A DNA stretch of 64,000 nt, taken from the NCBI GenBank assembly GCA_949291125.1, contig CASEUJ010000015.1, positions 87,833 to 151,832 on the forward strand. The letters are read 5' to 3'. Under the pieces are notes generated by a model that was given only the letters and a program-made list of their open reading frames with translations, did not search any database and had not been told where the DNA came from. Made by a program: the position numbers and the translations under genes. Positions 28,801-36,621 of the stretch are shown here, piece by piece. This stretch comes from an uncultured Ruminococcus sp. (GTDB lineage: Bacteria; Bacillota; Clostridia; Oscillospirales; Ruminococcaceae). Within the stretch, counting starts at the first letter, position 1. Every line of letters starts with the position of its first letter.

Positions 28801-31800
28801 AAGCGATCTGGAGGATTCTGTACTGGATATTACACCTGATGGTAATACGGTTGCAATTGCCCTGCCAAACACAAAAGATGGTGAGGATGAAACCTCAACC
28901 ATTCAAATCAATAAAACCGACATGACCGGTGAAAAGACTCTGCCCAATGCATCCATGAAACTGACGGCAGAAGATCAAAGCGTCGATCTGACCGGCGTAG
29001 AGCTTACTGGTGCTATGCAGATATTGCCGATGGAGGAGGATTATATTCTGGCATGGACATCGGAAACCGGCGAAACGACCCTGACTGGTCTGCCGGCCGG
29101 CACTTACACCCTCGAAGAAACTGCCGCACCGGACGGCTATACGCTTGTGACGACGACTTTCCGGTTTACGGTAGATGCCACCGGTAACGTCACCGAAAGC
29201 AGCATTCTGGATGCCGACGGCAACCCGGTTGCGGATAGCCCGGACTTTGACGCAAGCGACAATGGGATCACCGTGGCAGACGCGGTTTCAGAGATCTCGA
29301 TTAGTAAGCTTGGCTTCGGCGGAATTGAGGTCGAGGGCGCAGAGATGACTCTGACGCTGGACACCGATGCCGAAACGCCCTTTGCAGAAGTCACCGCAAC
29401 GCAGGGCAACACCATCCTGACGGCGGACGGCACGGATGACGATGATTTCGAGATTGCCGGCAATGTGATTTCCTTTACTTCGGGTCTGGAAGATACAGTT
29501 CTGACCCAGCTCCCCGATGGCAATTATACCCTGGAAGAAGTCACTGCACCGGACGGCTATACTCTGGTGACTTCCACCTTTACGTTTACCATTGAGAATG
29601 GCGTCATTACCGACACCTACACCGAGACCGATGGCTTTACCGTAACGGACGGCGACACCATCACCGTCACCGATGACATCTCCCGGATCACGATCTCCAA
29701 GATGGATATCACCGGCGAAGCGGATGTTTCCGGCGCGACCATTGAGATTACCAACGAGGCGATTACCGACTGGACAGATATTCTGGCTCAGAATCCGGCT
29801 CTGACGGCAACGGTCAATGGCGTATCCTGGACTTCAAACGGCACGGATCTGGTGATCCAGGGACTGCCCGACGGCACCTATACCTTACAGGAAACCGGCG
29901 AGGAATTTGAGTCTGGCGGCGTAACTTATAGCGTCATCGACTCTACCGTCACATTCATTATCGATAACGGCGTTATCACTGGTATAACGGATGAAGATGG
30001 CAACGCCATTCCCACCGCACCTGTGGAAGACGCCACCGACGGCTATTACTATTATGACGCCGCGTCGGATACGATTGTAGTTTGCGACGCAGTGGCAGTG
30101 GCAGTGACGTCCACGTCAACAACACCGACCACAACCACCACGACAACCACCACGACAACCACCACGACAACCACCACGACAACCACCACCACAACGACTA
30201 CCACTACCACTACCACAACGACCACGACCACTATCACATCAACATCAACAACGGCTTCAACAACAGCATCAACGACGGTTACATCCGCAGGACCCACGAC
30301 AACATCTTCTCAGACAACGCAGACAACATCAACAACTGTATCAACTGCGCTGACGACTACGGCGACTTCTGCCGGACCGACGACAGCATCATCAACCACA
30401 CCGGCTGTGACAACTACGCTGACGACTACGGCGACTTCTGCCGGACCGACGACAACATCATCAACCGCACCGGCTGTGACAACTACGCTGACGACTACGG
30501 CAACTTCTGCCGGACCGACGACAACATCATCAACCGCACCGACTGTGACAACTACGGTAACGACTACGGCGGCTTCTGCCGGATCGACGACGTCGGAAAT
30601 CACAACGACGACAGCTGTTGTCACCACAGCAACGACCACAACAGAAACGACAGTTACCACTTCTGTCACACCGACAGAAACCATCACATCAACTACTGTC
30701 ACCACAACAACTGCGACGGCGGCCACGACTACAACCGCTGTTACGGCAATGACGACGACAACGATTGTGACTTATGAGATCTATGTTGATAAACAAGAGA
30801 TTGCCGGCGGCGAAAAGACAGGTGCAGAAGTTATTGGCGCGGCGCTCGAAGTAGTCGACACAGACGGAAATGTAATCGACAGCTGGATCTCCGACGGTTC
30901 TCGCCATTGGATTGGCGGACTGGAGGAAGGCGTAATCTATACGCTGACTGAAACAGGCGCTCCGGATGGTTATGCCTATGCGGAATCGATTCGGTTTACA
31001 TGGCGCGACGGTGCTGTTTGGATCGTGGAATCCGACGATAGTCTGACAGCTGTGGTCGACGGTACGATCGTGATGTATGATGAACGCATTGTGGAAACTA
31101 TGACTACGACCATCGAAACGACAGTACAGACAACGACACAGGTTGTGACATATGACATTCATATCAGCAAGCAGGAAATTTTAGACGGTGTGGAAACCGG
31201 CAAGGAAGTGCCGGGCGCATCGCTTGAACTGCGCAGCGAAGATGGTACACTGATCGATGCGTGGATTTCTGGCGACGAACCGCATTACATCGAGGGACTG
31301 ACCGAAGGTATCCTCTATACGTTGACTGAAACGCTTGCACCGGAAGGATATGAAATCGCTGAATCAATCTCGTTCATCATCACTGATGGTAATGTCTTTC
31401 TCGTTGAAGATGGTACGCATACACAAGCTGATTTTACAATCGTGATGCTTGACCGCTATGTGACAACACAAACTACAACGACAGCTGCTACAACGACAGA
31501 ATCGGTCACCACCGCGGCAACAACATCTGCGGCAACGACCGAGGTAACTACGACCACCGCGACGACAGCAAAAACGACTACAACGGTGATGACAACAGAA
31601 ACGACCCAGACCACAACGCTTGATTTGGTAATGGATGAAACGGTATCGTTTACCACGACACGATCTTCTGACACTACCAACAGTACGACCACAGCGATGA
31701 CCACACAGACATCTCCCACTCGGACACAGTCCGCGGGCACGAGTTCGAGTAACAGAACTAACACAAGCTCTGGCTTGAACCGCACCAACACATCGAGCTC

Positions 31801-31897
31801 ACCGAAGACCGGTGATCGCACGATTTATTCGCTTGGCATTGTCGGTGGATTGGGACTATTGATCGCGGCGGCGGCAGTGATGCAGAAAAAGCGGTAA
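25877..31897 (+). CDS. Giant wall-anchored surface protein: choice-of-anchor A domain, Cna-B repeats, Thr-rich stalk, SPKTG sortase signal
   Basis: 2006 residues. A signal peptide (residues 1 to about 34) is followed by a choice-of-anchor A domain (about 60-420; LGIASQFSIFLSG, GRVAVGGDL, VGGKLHN). About six Cna-B/SpaA-type prealbumin-like modules follow, each with an early lysine strand (for example INKTD, ISKMD) and the E...PDGY strand typical of isopeptide-forming domains. Next come a long Thr-rich tract (about residues 1415-1630) and two more Cna-B modules separated by Thr linkers. The C-terminus is SPKTG, a hydrophobic helix and QKKR, a sortase signal with S in place of the usual L. ATG 25877 has AAAGGAGG 9 bases upstream. 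It is probably an adhesin or matrix-binding fibre; the ligand is unknown. Confidence 0.92.
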   Translation: MKTRKSRIFSFLTAAVLTATGILAGSTFPTRAATNLTGADGNDGHSPVELSDVTLLVGDGNSLAGSTVAQTITNADNYYYLGIASQFSIFLSGTFTATNADAEGRVAVGGDLVFDGNYNYQVGNGDFATMTALKNTEEYQGITNFAHAIVGGKLHNISPLSGSSENGGRSDVTLSGNTWYYPADEDLYKRFVLQDATRYTDSTHITWPADAGYVATDTLYQNGCEHDAFHPDEEAQIYEAQLIDFEAEFEKIYERSKIVAEHDSTGTVTLSNGILTLTASEGTTDKIIYFHLPEDASFENVDQIQYVNIPDDAYMVVTSEEKDIHIDTADNTIDTTINGTWISNAGSHNTNNNKNSSRILYNFPNATDVYISCNFNGTILAPHADVTSEEEACEGHLSGALIAKSFRGGLEFGYRPFLGLVEILGTASNYTIDVSKVDADGKFLDGATLGLYEYDEQTETYAETPVRTFVSSGAKDTITVEPGSYMLKEVNPPDGYVMSDEAYYFEVTEGDRQEANIDGMTEPVPYTPYVTLTVYQMDDGEKIGNATYTYSEISLTRNVYQIDGVDYKLSLDENEILTVKDSNGEAVDDAVTSNFRVEKVDVKGYENDDNYQSGYLVFYNDKLISPTIDLCAVENAYVTEPKDAKAPNFEITNETGIFFQKVDEEESPLTGADIVLQAGAITNGAFEEDQSVAVDWWNWSSTDSSTAFGVDKLKDNQIYRIYEVTPPEGYDYQNDLYLEKMDDTVYWTSVAHDTVPAGAPTSWTEINMTTLDGRTLTMEDVKITGAKVQLKKVNSDTHKIVSGATLELWKDGENQPMKTFKEFNGDELLDGYLEPGVYYIVETDAPDGYLTDQENVKHYFTVYNDDFSVKAGKPTVVVDSSPTNNEETYFGEMYANKEISKIEVDVTSVEWGAGGIQFKPVGDETVSESTTLTVGTNEITPSSLSFGDSGRMKITFWNATITEIRYYFETEEDSASDLEDSVLDITPDGNTVAIALPNTKDGEDETSTIQINKTDMTGEKTLPNASMKLTAEDQSVDLTGVELTGAMQILPMEEDYILAWTSETGETTLTGLPAGTYTLEETAAPDGYTLVTTTFRFTVDATGNVTESSILDADGNPVADSPDFDASDNGITVADAVSEISISKLGFGGIEVEGAEMTLTLDTDAETPFAEVTATQGNTILTADGTDDDDFEIAGNVISFTSGLEDTVLTQLPDGNYTLEEVTAPDGYTLVTSTFTFTIENGVITDTYTETDGFTVTDGDTITVTDDISRITISKMDITGEADVSGATIEITNEAITDWTDILAQNPALTATVNGVSWTSNGTDLVIQGLPDGTYTLQETGEEFESGGVTYSVIDSTVTFIIDNGVITGITDEDGNAIPTAPVEDATDGYYYYDAASDTIVVCDAVAVAVTSTSTTPTTTTTTTTTTTTTTTTTTTTTTTTTTTTTTTTTTTITSTSTTASTTASTTVTSAGPTTTSSQTTQTTSTTVSTALTTTATSAGPTTASSTTPAVTTTLTTTATSAGPTTTSSTAPAVTTTLTTTATSAGPTTTSSTAPTVTTTVTTTAASAGSTTSEITTTTAVVTTATTTTETTVTTSVTPTETITSTTVTTTTATAATTTTAVTAMTTTTIVTYEIYVDKQEIAGGEKTGAEVIGAALEVVDTDGNVIDSWISDGSRHWIGGLEEGVIYTLTETGAPDGYAYAESIRFTWRDGAVWIVESDDSLTAVVDGTIVMYDERIVETMTTTIETTVQTTTQVVTYDIHISKQEILDGVETGKEVPGASLELRSEDGTLIDAWISGDEPHYIEGLTEGILYTLTETLAPEGYEIAESISFIITDGNVFLVEDGTHTQADFTIVMLDRYVTTQTTTTAATTTESVTTAATTSAATTEVTTTTATTAKTTTTVMTTETTQTTTLDLVMDETVSFTTTRSSDTTNSTTTAMTTQTSPTRTQSAGTSSSNRTNTSSGLNRTNTSSSPKTGDRTIYSLGIVGGLGLLIAAAAVMQKKR
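30131..30235 (+). repeat. In-frame poly-Thr minisatellite (12-base unit)
   Basis: About five copies of the 12-base unit ACAACCACCACG followed by degenerate ACC/ACG/ACA codons encode nearly 40 consecutive threonines within the surface protein. Any gain or loss of a 12-base unit keeps the frame, so stalk length could vary between strains. Confidence 0.9.
30349..30590 (+). repeat. 69-base tandem repeats encoding T/S/A/P-rich 23-residue units
   Basis: Starts at 30349, 30418 and 30487 are spaced exactly 69 bases apart and nearly identical, with a fourth, degenerate copy to about 30590. Each encodes a 23-residue unit containing TATSAGPTT. Probably a mucin-like stalk with O-glycosylation potential. 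Confidence 0.9.
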
Positions 31898-31980
31898 CGC
31901 CCGTATCATGCAGCATCTGAAAGGCTTGCATATGGAACAGCATAGAACCGATAACCTATAAAACTGCGCGAGATCGCGAC

Positions 31981-32021
31981 GCACTCTTCTGTGACATCTT
32001 TGTCATGGAAGAGTGCTTTTT
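31981..32021 (+). terminator. Terminator of the surface protein gene
   Basis: GCACTCTTC and GAAGAGTGC close an extended hairpin that also pairs GTGACA with TGTCA, followed by TTTTT. It lies about 85 bases after the stop codon. Confidence 0.88.
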
Positions 32022-32159
32022 GCATCCGGAACAGAAAAAAGTCCGGTCTGACCATTGACAAATTACTGGAAATCGCATATAATAAAACTATGACATCGCC
32101 GCATGATCGTGATGCGGGATTGCTTTTTTCATTTGAATCGAACAACAACGCAGCAGTTA

Positions 32160-32390
32160 GAGTAATGACAGCGCGTCCGCACAGAGAGCGCCGGGGCGGT
32201 GAGACGGCGACGGACACTGGAAATGAAGTGCAACTGTTAGTTGGCGCGGGGAATCCGGCGTGCCGGTAGTATCTGCGTCCGTCTTTGCCACGTTACGGCG
32301 GCTTTGAGTGAGAAATCAGAGTGGAACCGCGGGAAGTTCATACCGCCTCTGTGGGTGCATATACTGCATTTGCAGAGGTGGTTTTTTGTT
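32160..32390 (+). promoter_or_regulatory. T-box riboswitch, cysteine-specific
   Basis: An AGTA-type start and CACAGAGAGC-type stem I elements at 32161-32195 are followed by a specifier-loop-like GAAG-TGC-A, with TGC (Cys) at 32231-32233. The conserved T-box AGTGGAACCGCGGG is at 32321-32334. The terminator hairpin ACCGCCTCTG/CAGAGGTGGT (32344-32384) ends in TTTTTT. Uncharged tRNA-Cys binding to the TGC codon and T-box would favour the antiterminator and allow transcription of cysE and the genes behind it. The downstream cysE and cysS agree with the Cys specifier. Confidence 0.93.
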
Positions 32391-32466
32391 TGTCCGGTTC
32401 TCGTCGGTCTGTGCATAAAAATAACTGTTGCTGATATATTGGAGAAAGAATATGAGGTGAGACATC

Positions 32467-33138
32467 ATGCTGAAAAAACTTCGAGAAGATATTGCGATCG
32501 TTAAAGAAAAAGACCCTGCCGCACGCAGCAGTCTGGAGATTTTTCTGACCTACTCTGGACTAAAAGCGGTGCGCAGCTATCGGCGTGCCAACTGGTTTTA
32601 TCGGCATAAATGGTTTACGATCGCCAGGATCATTTCTCAGCGTGCCCGGCACAAGACCGGCATCGAGATCCACCCCGGCGCACAGATCGGCAAGGGACTC
32701 TTCATCGACCACGGCATGGGCGTAGTGATCGGCGAAACTACCGTGATCGGCGACAATTGCCTGCTCTATCAGGGCGTGACACTCGGCGGTACGGGCAAGG
32801 ATAAGGGCAAGCGCCACCCGACACTTGGCGACAACGTCATGGTCGGTGCCGGTGCAAAAGTGTTAGGACCGATCCGGATCGGGAATAATGTCAAAGTCGC
32901 GGCGAATGCCGTTGTCTTAAAAGACATCCCCGATAACTGCACCGCCGTCGGTGTTCCGGCGCGGATTGCACGGTGTGAGGGACAACGCGTGGAACAGGAT
33001 CTCGACCAGATCCACATGCCCGACTTGACCATGGAAGACATCACGATGCTCAAGCGTGCCGTCAAGTGCCTGCGTGATGAGATGACAGAGCTGGAACAGC
33101 AGAGCAATCTGTCCGACGCGCCGGAACAGAAATCATAA
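32467..33138 (+). CDS. cysE: Serine O-acetyltransferase
   Basis: 223 residues. It transfers acetyl from acetyl-CoA to serine, the first step of cysteine synthesis. A helical N-terminus is followed by a left-handed beta-helix of hexapeptide repeats with the active-site strands [22 protein letters not shown] and [10 protein letters not shown] (first cited in part: GKGLFIDHG). It follows the T-box by 77 bases; ATG 32467 has GAGGTGAG upstream. Expression should rise when tRNA-Cys is uncharged. Confidence 0.95.
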   Translation: MLKKLREDIAIVKEKDPAARSSLEIFLTYSGLKAVRSYRRANWFYRHKWFTIARIISQRARHKTGIEIHPGAQIGKGLFIDHGMGVVIGETTVIGDNCLLYQGVTLGGTGKDKGKRHPTLGDNVMVGAGAKVLGPIRIGNNVKVAANAVVLKDIPDNCTAVGVPARIARCEGQRVEQDLDQIHMPDLTMEDITMLKRAVKCLRDEMTELEQQSNLSDAPEQKS

Positions 33139-33170
33139 CCGCTAAAAATAGAAGGGAAGTGCATAAAGCC

Positions 33171-33827
33171 ATGGGGCAGTGCAAAAGCGTCGTATTTGAT
33201 ATGGACGGTGTGTTGTTCGACTCTGAAGCACTTGTGATTGCATGCTGGGAAGAAGTCGCGCAGAAATATGCCATTCCGGATATCCAGAAGATTTGTCGAC
33301 GGTGTTTGGGCAGCAATGCGACGGCATCTCGGGAGATGTTTCTTGCGTACTACGGTGCGGAGTTTCCCTACGATGAATATAAACGCGAAATGTCCGACCG
33401 ATACTGGGATGCCGTTCGGGTCGGCAAACTCATGCTCAAACCCGGCGTGCGTGAAATTTTAGCGGCGTTGAAACAGCATGGCTTTCTGACGGCAATTGCA
33501 TCTTCGACCCGGCGTGCGGTGATCTGTGAACAAGTGGGGCAGTTTGGGCTATTGAAATTCTTTGACCAGATCATTGGCGGCGATGAGGTGCACCACAGCA
33601 AGCCCCATCCAGAGATCTATCAGAAGGCATGTGAAGCTCTAGATGTTGCGCCGGAAACAGCATATGCGGTGGAGGATTCCTATAACGGCATTCGCAGTGC
33701 ATACGCCGCCGGGCTCCACCCGATCCTAATTCCCGACCTGCTGCCGCCGGATGCAGAGATGCAGCAGCTGGCAGAGCATATCTTTCCGCAGATGCAAGCG
33801 TTTCAGGAATTTTTATTTTCGAAATAA
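33171..33827 (+). CDS. HAD-superfamily hydrolase, beta-phosphoglucomutase/phosphatase-like
   Basis: 218 residues. Motif I DMDGVLFDSE carries the nucleophile and acid/base aspartates, motif II is IASST, motif III lies in HHSKPHPEIY and motif IV in VEDSYNGIRSA. The cap is the small helical type 1 cap. The substrate is unknown: a small phosphoester. It sits between cysE and cysS in the T-box-controlled unit, 32 bases after cysE. ATG 33171 is preferred over GTG 33159 because GAAGGG would be too close to the latter. Confidence 0.9.
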   Translation: MGQCKSVVFDMDGVLFDSEALVIACWEEVAQKYAIPDIQKICRRCLGSNATASREMFLAYYGAEFPYDEYKREMSDRYWDAVRVGKLMLKPGVREILAALKQHGFLTAIASSTRRAVICEQVGQFGLLKFFDQIIGGDEVHHSKPHPEIYQKACEALDVAPETAYAVEDSYNGIRSAYAAGLHPILIPDLLPPDAEMQQLAEHIFPQMQAFQEFLFSK

Positions 33828-33887
33828 GTCGACTGCTGCGCCGTCTGGCGTGGCTACATATCAATCCATACAAAGGAGCAAACTGCC

Positions 33888-35291
33888 ATGCAGATTTATA
33901 ACACACTCACTCGAAAAAAAGAAGAACTCATTCCCATCGAGCCGAACCATGTCAAAATTTATGCCTGCGGTCCGACGGTGTATAACTATATCCACATCGG
34001 GAATGCACGTCCGATCTGCGCATTTGACGTGTTGCGCCGCTATCTGAAGTTCCGCGGCTATCAGGTGACCTATGTCCAGAACTTCACGGATGTGGACGAT
34101 AAAATCATCAAAAAGGCAAACGAGGAATGCGTCCCGGCGTCTGAGATTGCTTCGCGCTATATTGCGGAATACAAAACCGATGCCCACGGACTGAATGTCA
34201 TGGATGCCGATGTGCACCCGACCGTGACAAACAGCATGGATCTGATCATTGACATTGTTCAAAATCTGGTGGACACCGGACACGCCTATCCGACTTCAAA
34301 CGGCGATGTCTACTTCCGCACCGCCTCTTTCCCGGAATACGGCAAACTCTCCGGCCAGCCAATAGAAGAGCTCCAGGCCGGTGCACGGATCGAAGTAGGG
34401 GATGAAAAGGAAAGCCCTCTGGACTTCGCCGTGTGGAAAGCGGCAAAGCCCGGCGAGCCGTACTGGGATTCGCCGTGGGGCAAGGGCAGACCCGGCTGGC
34501 ACATCGAGTGCTCTGCTATGTCCTGCCATTATCTGGGTAAGACTTTTGACCTCCACTGCGGCGGTCAGGATCTGATCTTTCCACACCATGAAAATGAAAT
34601 TGCCCAGAGCGAGGCGGCAAACGGCGTGCCTTTTGCGCACTACTGGATGCACAATGGCTATATCAACATTGGCAACAAAAAGATGTCGAAATCGCTTGGC
34701 AACTTTTTCACCGTGCGCGAAGTGGCAGAGAAATATGGCTATGAAGTTATCCGCTATATGATGGTACAGGCACACTATCGCAGCCCGATCAACTATTGCA
34801 AGGAGCTGCTCGATGCGTGCAAGGCGTCGCTTGAGCGGCTCTATGCCTGCCGGGATACGCTGGATCGTGCCATCGGCGCGGCAAACTCCGGCACGGTTTC
34901 GCCGGAGGCAAAAGAAATTTTCGACAAGCGCAGAGCGCAGTTCATCACCGCTATGGACGACGACCTGAATACTGCCGACGGCATGACGGCAATCTTTGAG
35001 TTGGTGCGCGAACTCAACCGCATGAGCGCCGACAGCACGACCCCGAAGGAACAGCTAGAAGCCGGTGCGGCATTGTTTGATGAACTCACTGGCGTAATGG
35101 GTCTGCTCTACAACCGCAAGGCGGCGGATGCCATTCCGTCAGAGGTGCTGGAACTGGTGGAACAGCGCAAGGCTGCTAGAAAGGTCAAGGACTTTGCCGA
35201 GGCTGACCGGCTTCGGGATGCCATTGCTGCTTTGGGCTATGCTGTCCGTGAAACCAGACAGGGTACTGAGATTACCAAGACCACAGACTAA
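33888..35291 (+). CDS. cysS: Cysteinyl-tRNA synthetase
   Basis: 467 residues, class I synthetase. CGPTVYNYIHIGNARP holds the zinc cysteine and the HIGH-type motif (HIGN); KKMSKSLGN is the KMSKS loop. Zinc ligands also lie in FDLHCGGQDLIFPHHENE. It is in the same direction as cysE and the HAD gene with no terminator between, so the T-box likely controls all three. AAAGGAG precedes the ATG. Confidence 0.97.
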   Translation: MQIYNTLTRKKEELIPIEPNHVKIYACGPTVYNYIHIGNARPICAFDVLRRYLKFRGYQVTYVQNFTDVDDKIIKKANEECVPASEIASRYIAEYKTDAHGLNVMDADVHPTVTNSMDLIIDIVQNLVDTGHAYPTSNGDVYFRTASFPEYGKLSGQPIEELQAGARIEVGDEKESPLDFAVWKAAKPGEPYWDSPWGKGRPGWHIECSAMSCHYLGKTFDLHCGGQDLIFPHHENEIAQSEAANGVPFAHYWMHNGYINIGNKKMSKSLGNFFTVREVAEKYGYEVIRYMMVQAHYRSPINYCKELLDACKASLERLYACRDTLDRAIGAANSGTVSPEAKEIFDKRRAQFITAMDDDLNTADGMTAIFELVRELNRMSADSTTPKEQLEAGAALFDELTGVMGLLYNRKAADAIPSEVLELVEQRKAARKVKDFAEADRLRDAIAALGYAVRETRQGTEITKTTD

Positions 35292-35306
35292 AAAGCGAGG
35301 CATTAT

Positions 35307-36113
35307 ATGGCACTGAGAGATCATAAAAAAGGGATTACACGGGCATTCATTACGGTATTGATTTTGTTTCTAATTTGTTTTGGACTGTTTTCCTGTACCA
35401 ATTATCTCCAACAGCAGACTGGTCCGTATATCGACCTGTCGGAAGTGACATTAGTACAACTTGACACGCCGGCGGACGATGCACCGGCGATGTGTGTCCA
35501 CACGACCTGCGGCGATATAGTGGCAGAACTTTATCCCGAACAGGCGCCGGACTATGTGGCGCAGTTCACTGAACTTGCCGAGTCCGGCTATTATGACAAT
35601 ACCTATATCTTTCAAATAGAACCCGGTGTCTATTTTGAAGCCGGGACTGCAAATCCGGACGGCACGGTGACAGACGACACCTATGAACATGTTGCAGCAG
35701 AGACCGACAGCAGTCTCTGGCCGTTTCGCGGCGCATTCTGTGCACCGACAGTATCACAGGAGGGCGGATTCTTTGATCGCCTGACCGGAAACATGACGTC
35801 TTATTGCGGTTCGCGCTTTGTGGTATGTGATACGATTGAATTTGATGACGACACGAAAGAAGCGCTTTCATCTGTTGCGGAGAACGCTGAAGCAATCAAC
35901 GACGCCTTCCTCGAATATGGCGGCATTCCGAATTACTCCCAGCAGATGACAATCTTCGCCCAGGCATACGGCGATGAGAGCTTTGCGACGATCGATGCAA
36001 TCACCGATGCCGCAGTACGGAATGCAGAAACCGAGGGTGGCTATACACCGCCGGTGGAGGAGATCCGGATTTTGTCCATCGAGATTGGCGTTTATGCGGA
36101 TTTTGCGTTCTGA
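35307..36113 (+). CDS. Divergent cyclophilin-type peptidyl-prolyl isomerase, lipoprotein
   Basis: 268 residues. A hydrophobic N-terminal helix (about residues 15-30) ends in LFSC, a plausible lipobox. The middle matches cyclophilins: VHTTCGDIVAELYPEQAPDYVAQF and YYDNTYIFQIEPGVYFEAG correspond to the usual first strands, but the catalytic arginine and the G.GGES-like loop are not conserved. Isomerase activity is therefore uncertain. It may be an extracytoplasmic chaperone. It lies 15 bases after cysS and is probably cotranscribed. Confidence 0.75.
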   Translation: MALRDHKKGITRAFITVLILFLICFGLFSCTNYLQQQTGPYIDLSEVTLVQLDTPADDAPAMCVHTTCGDIVAELYPEQAPDYVAQFTELAESGYYDNTYIFQIEPGVYFEAGTANPDGTVTDDTYEHVAAETDSSLWPFRGAFCAPTVSQEGGFFDRLTGNMTSYCGSRFVVCDTIEFDDDTKEALSSVAENAEAINDAFLEYGGIPNYSQQMTIFAQAYGDESFATIDAITDAAVRNAETEGGYTPPVEEIRILSIEIGVYADFAF

Positions 36114-36286
36114 TCGCGTCCTTTGCGGCGATCGGGTGGGCATACATTCCAGCATCTAACACGGAGATATGTCAGGAATGTAATATTATATACTATGATT
36201 TTGTGAAAATTATACAATTAAGATAGATATCAAAATGTTTTTTCTGGCGATTAATCCAAACAACGAAAAAAATACATGTTTTTGAC

Positions 36287-36315
36287 TTTACAAACACAAA
36301 ATTTTCGTGTATAAT
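36287..36315 (+). promoter_or_regulatory. Promoter of murA
   Basis: TTTACA, 17 bases, TATAAT; transcription would start near 36322, about 300 bases before murA. The 170 bases upstream, back to the isomerase gene, are AT-rich and I see no gene there. Confidence 0.78.
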
Positions 36316-36621
36316 AAGAAAGATCGCATACAAAATAATTGTACCGAAGCTGTAAAAACGGCGGTGCATTTTGCATCATGCGAACTTTGTTTTGTAAAAG
36401 AATGGCTCTGTTTTCGTGGGGTATGAACGGCGAAAATCTAGAGCGTATATACATCCGTTCGGCGGTGTCTGTTTGTCAGAGAACAAGACAGATCCTGCCG
36501 GCTGTGAAAGTCTGAGGAAGTCGGCTGCGGGACAACGCAGTATGGTTCCATGCATAGCGTTCCCTCTGGATGTGCGGACATGCATCTGTGATAGCACTAT
36601 GCAAACAAAGGAGAGACGAAA
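36316..36621 (+). other. Long structured murA leader, no open frame
   Basis: Transcribed leader of about 300 bases. Visible hairpins include TCTGTTTGT with ACAAGACAGA (one bulge, near 36467-36493) and TGCATAG with CTATGCA (near 36551-36604), the latter enclosing GATG/CATC. It matches no riboswitch class I can name. The AAAGGAG before the TTG start is just beyond the last hairpin, so folding could affect murA translation. Confidence 0.5.

Noticed and set aside
30131-30590. CRISPR-like regular repeats
   Set aside because: The units are contiguous, coding, and without unique spacers.
30052-30726. Reverse-strand poly-Val frames
   Set aside because: Complement of the same Thr codons (ACN read in reverse gives Val/Gly-rich strings).
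30082-30777. Open frame rich in His, Asn and Asp (HDNHHDN type), metal-binding-like
   Set aside because: It is the out-of-frame reading of the Thr-rich tract of the large surface protein; no ribosome-binding site, and the repeat period explains the openness.
36500-36540. GAGGAAGTC resembling the conserved start of RNase P RNA
   Set aside because: The rest of the RNase P core (CR I-V) is absent and the string is short; same for GAAGTCCGGG near 59040.
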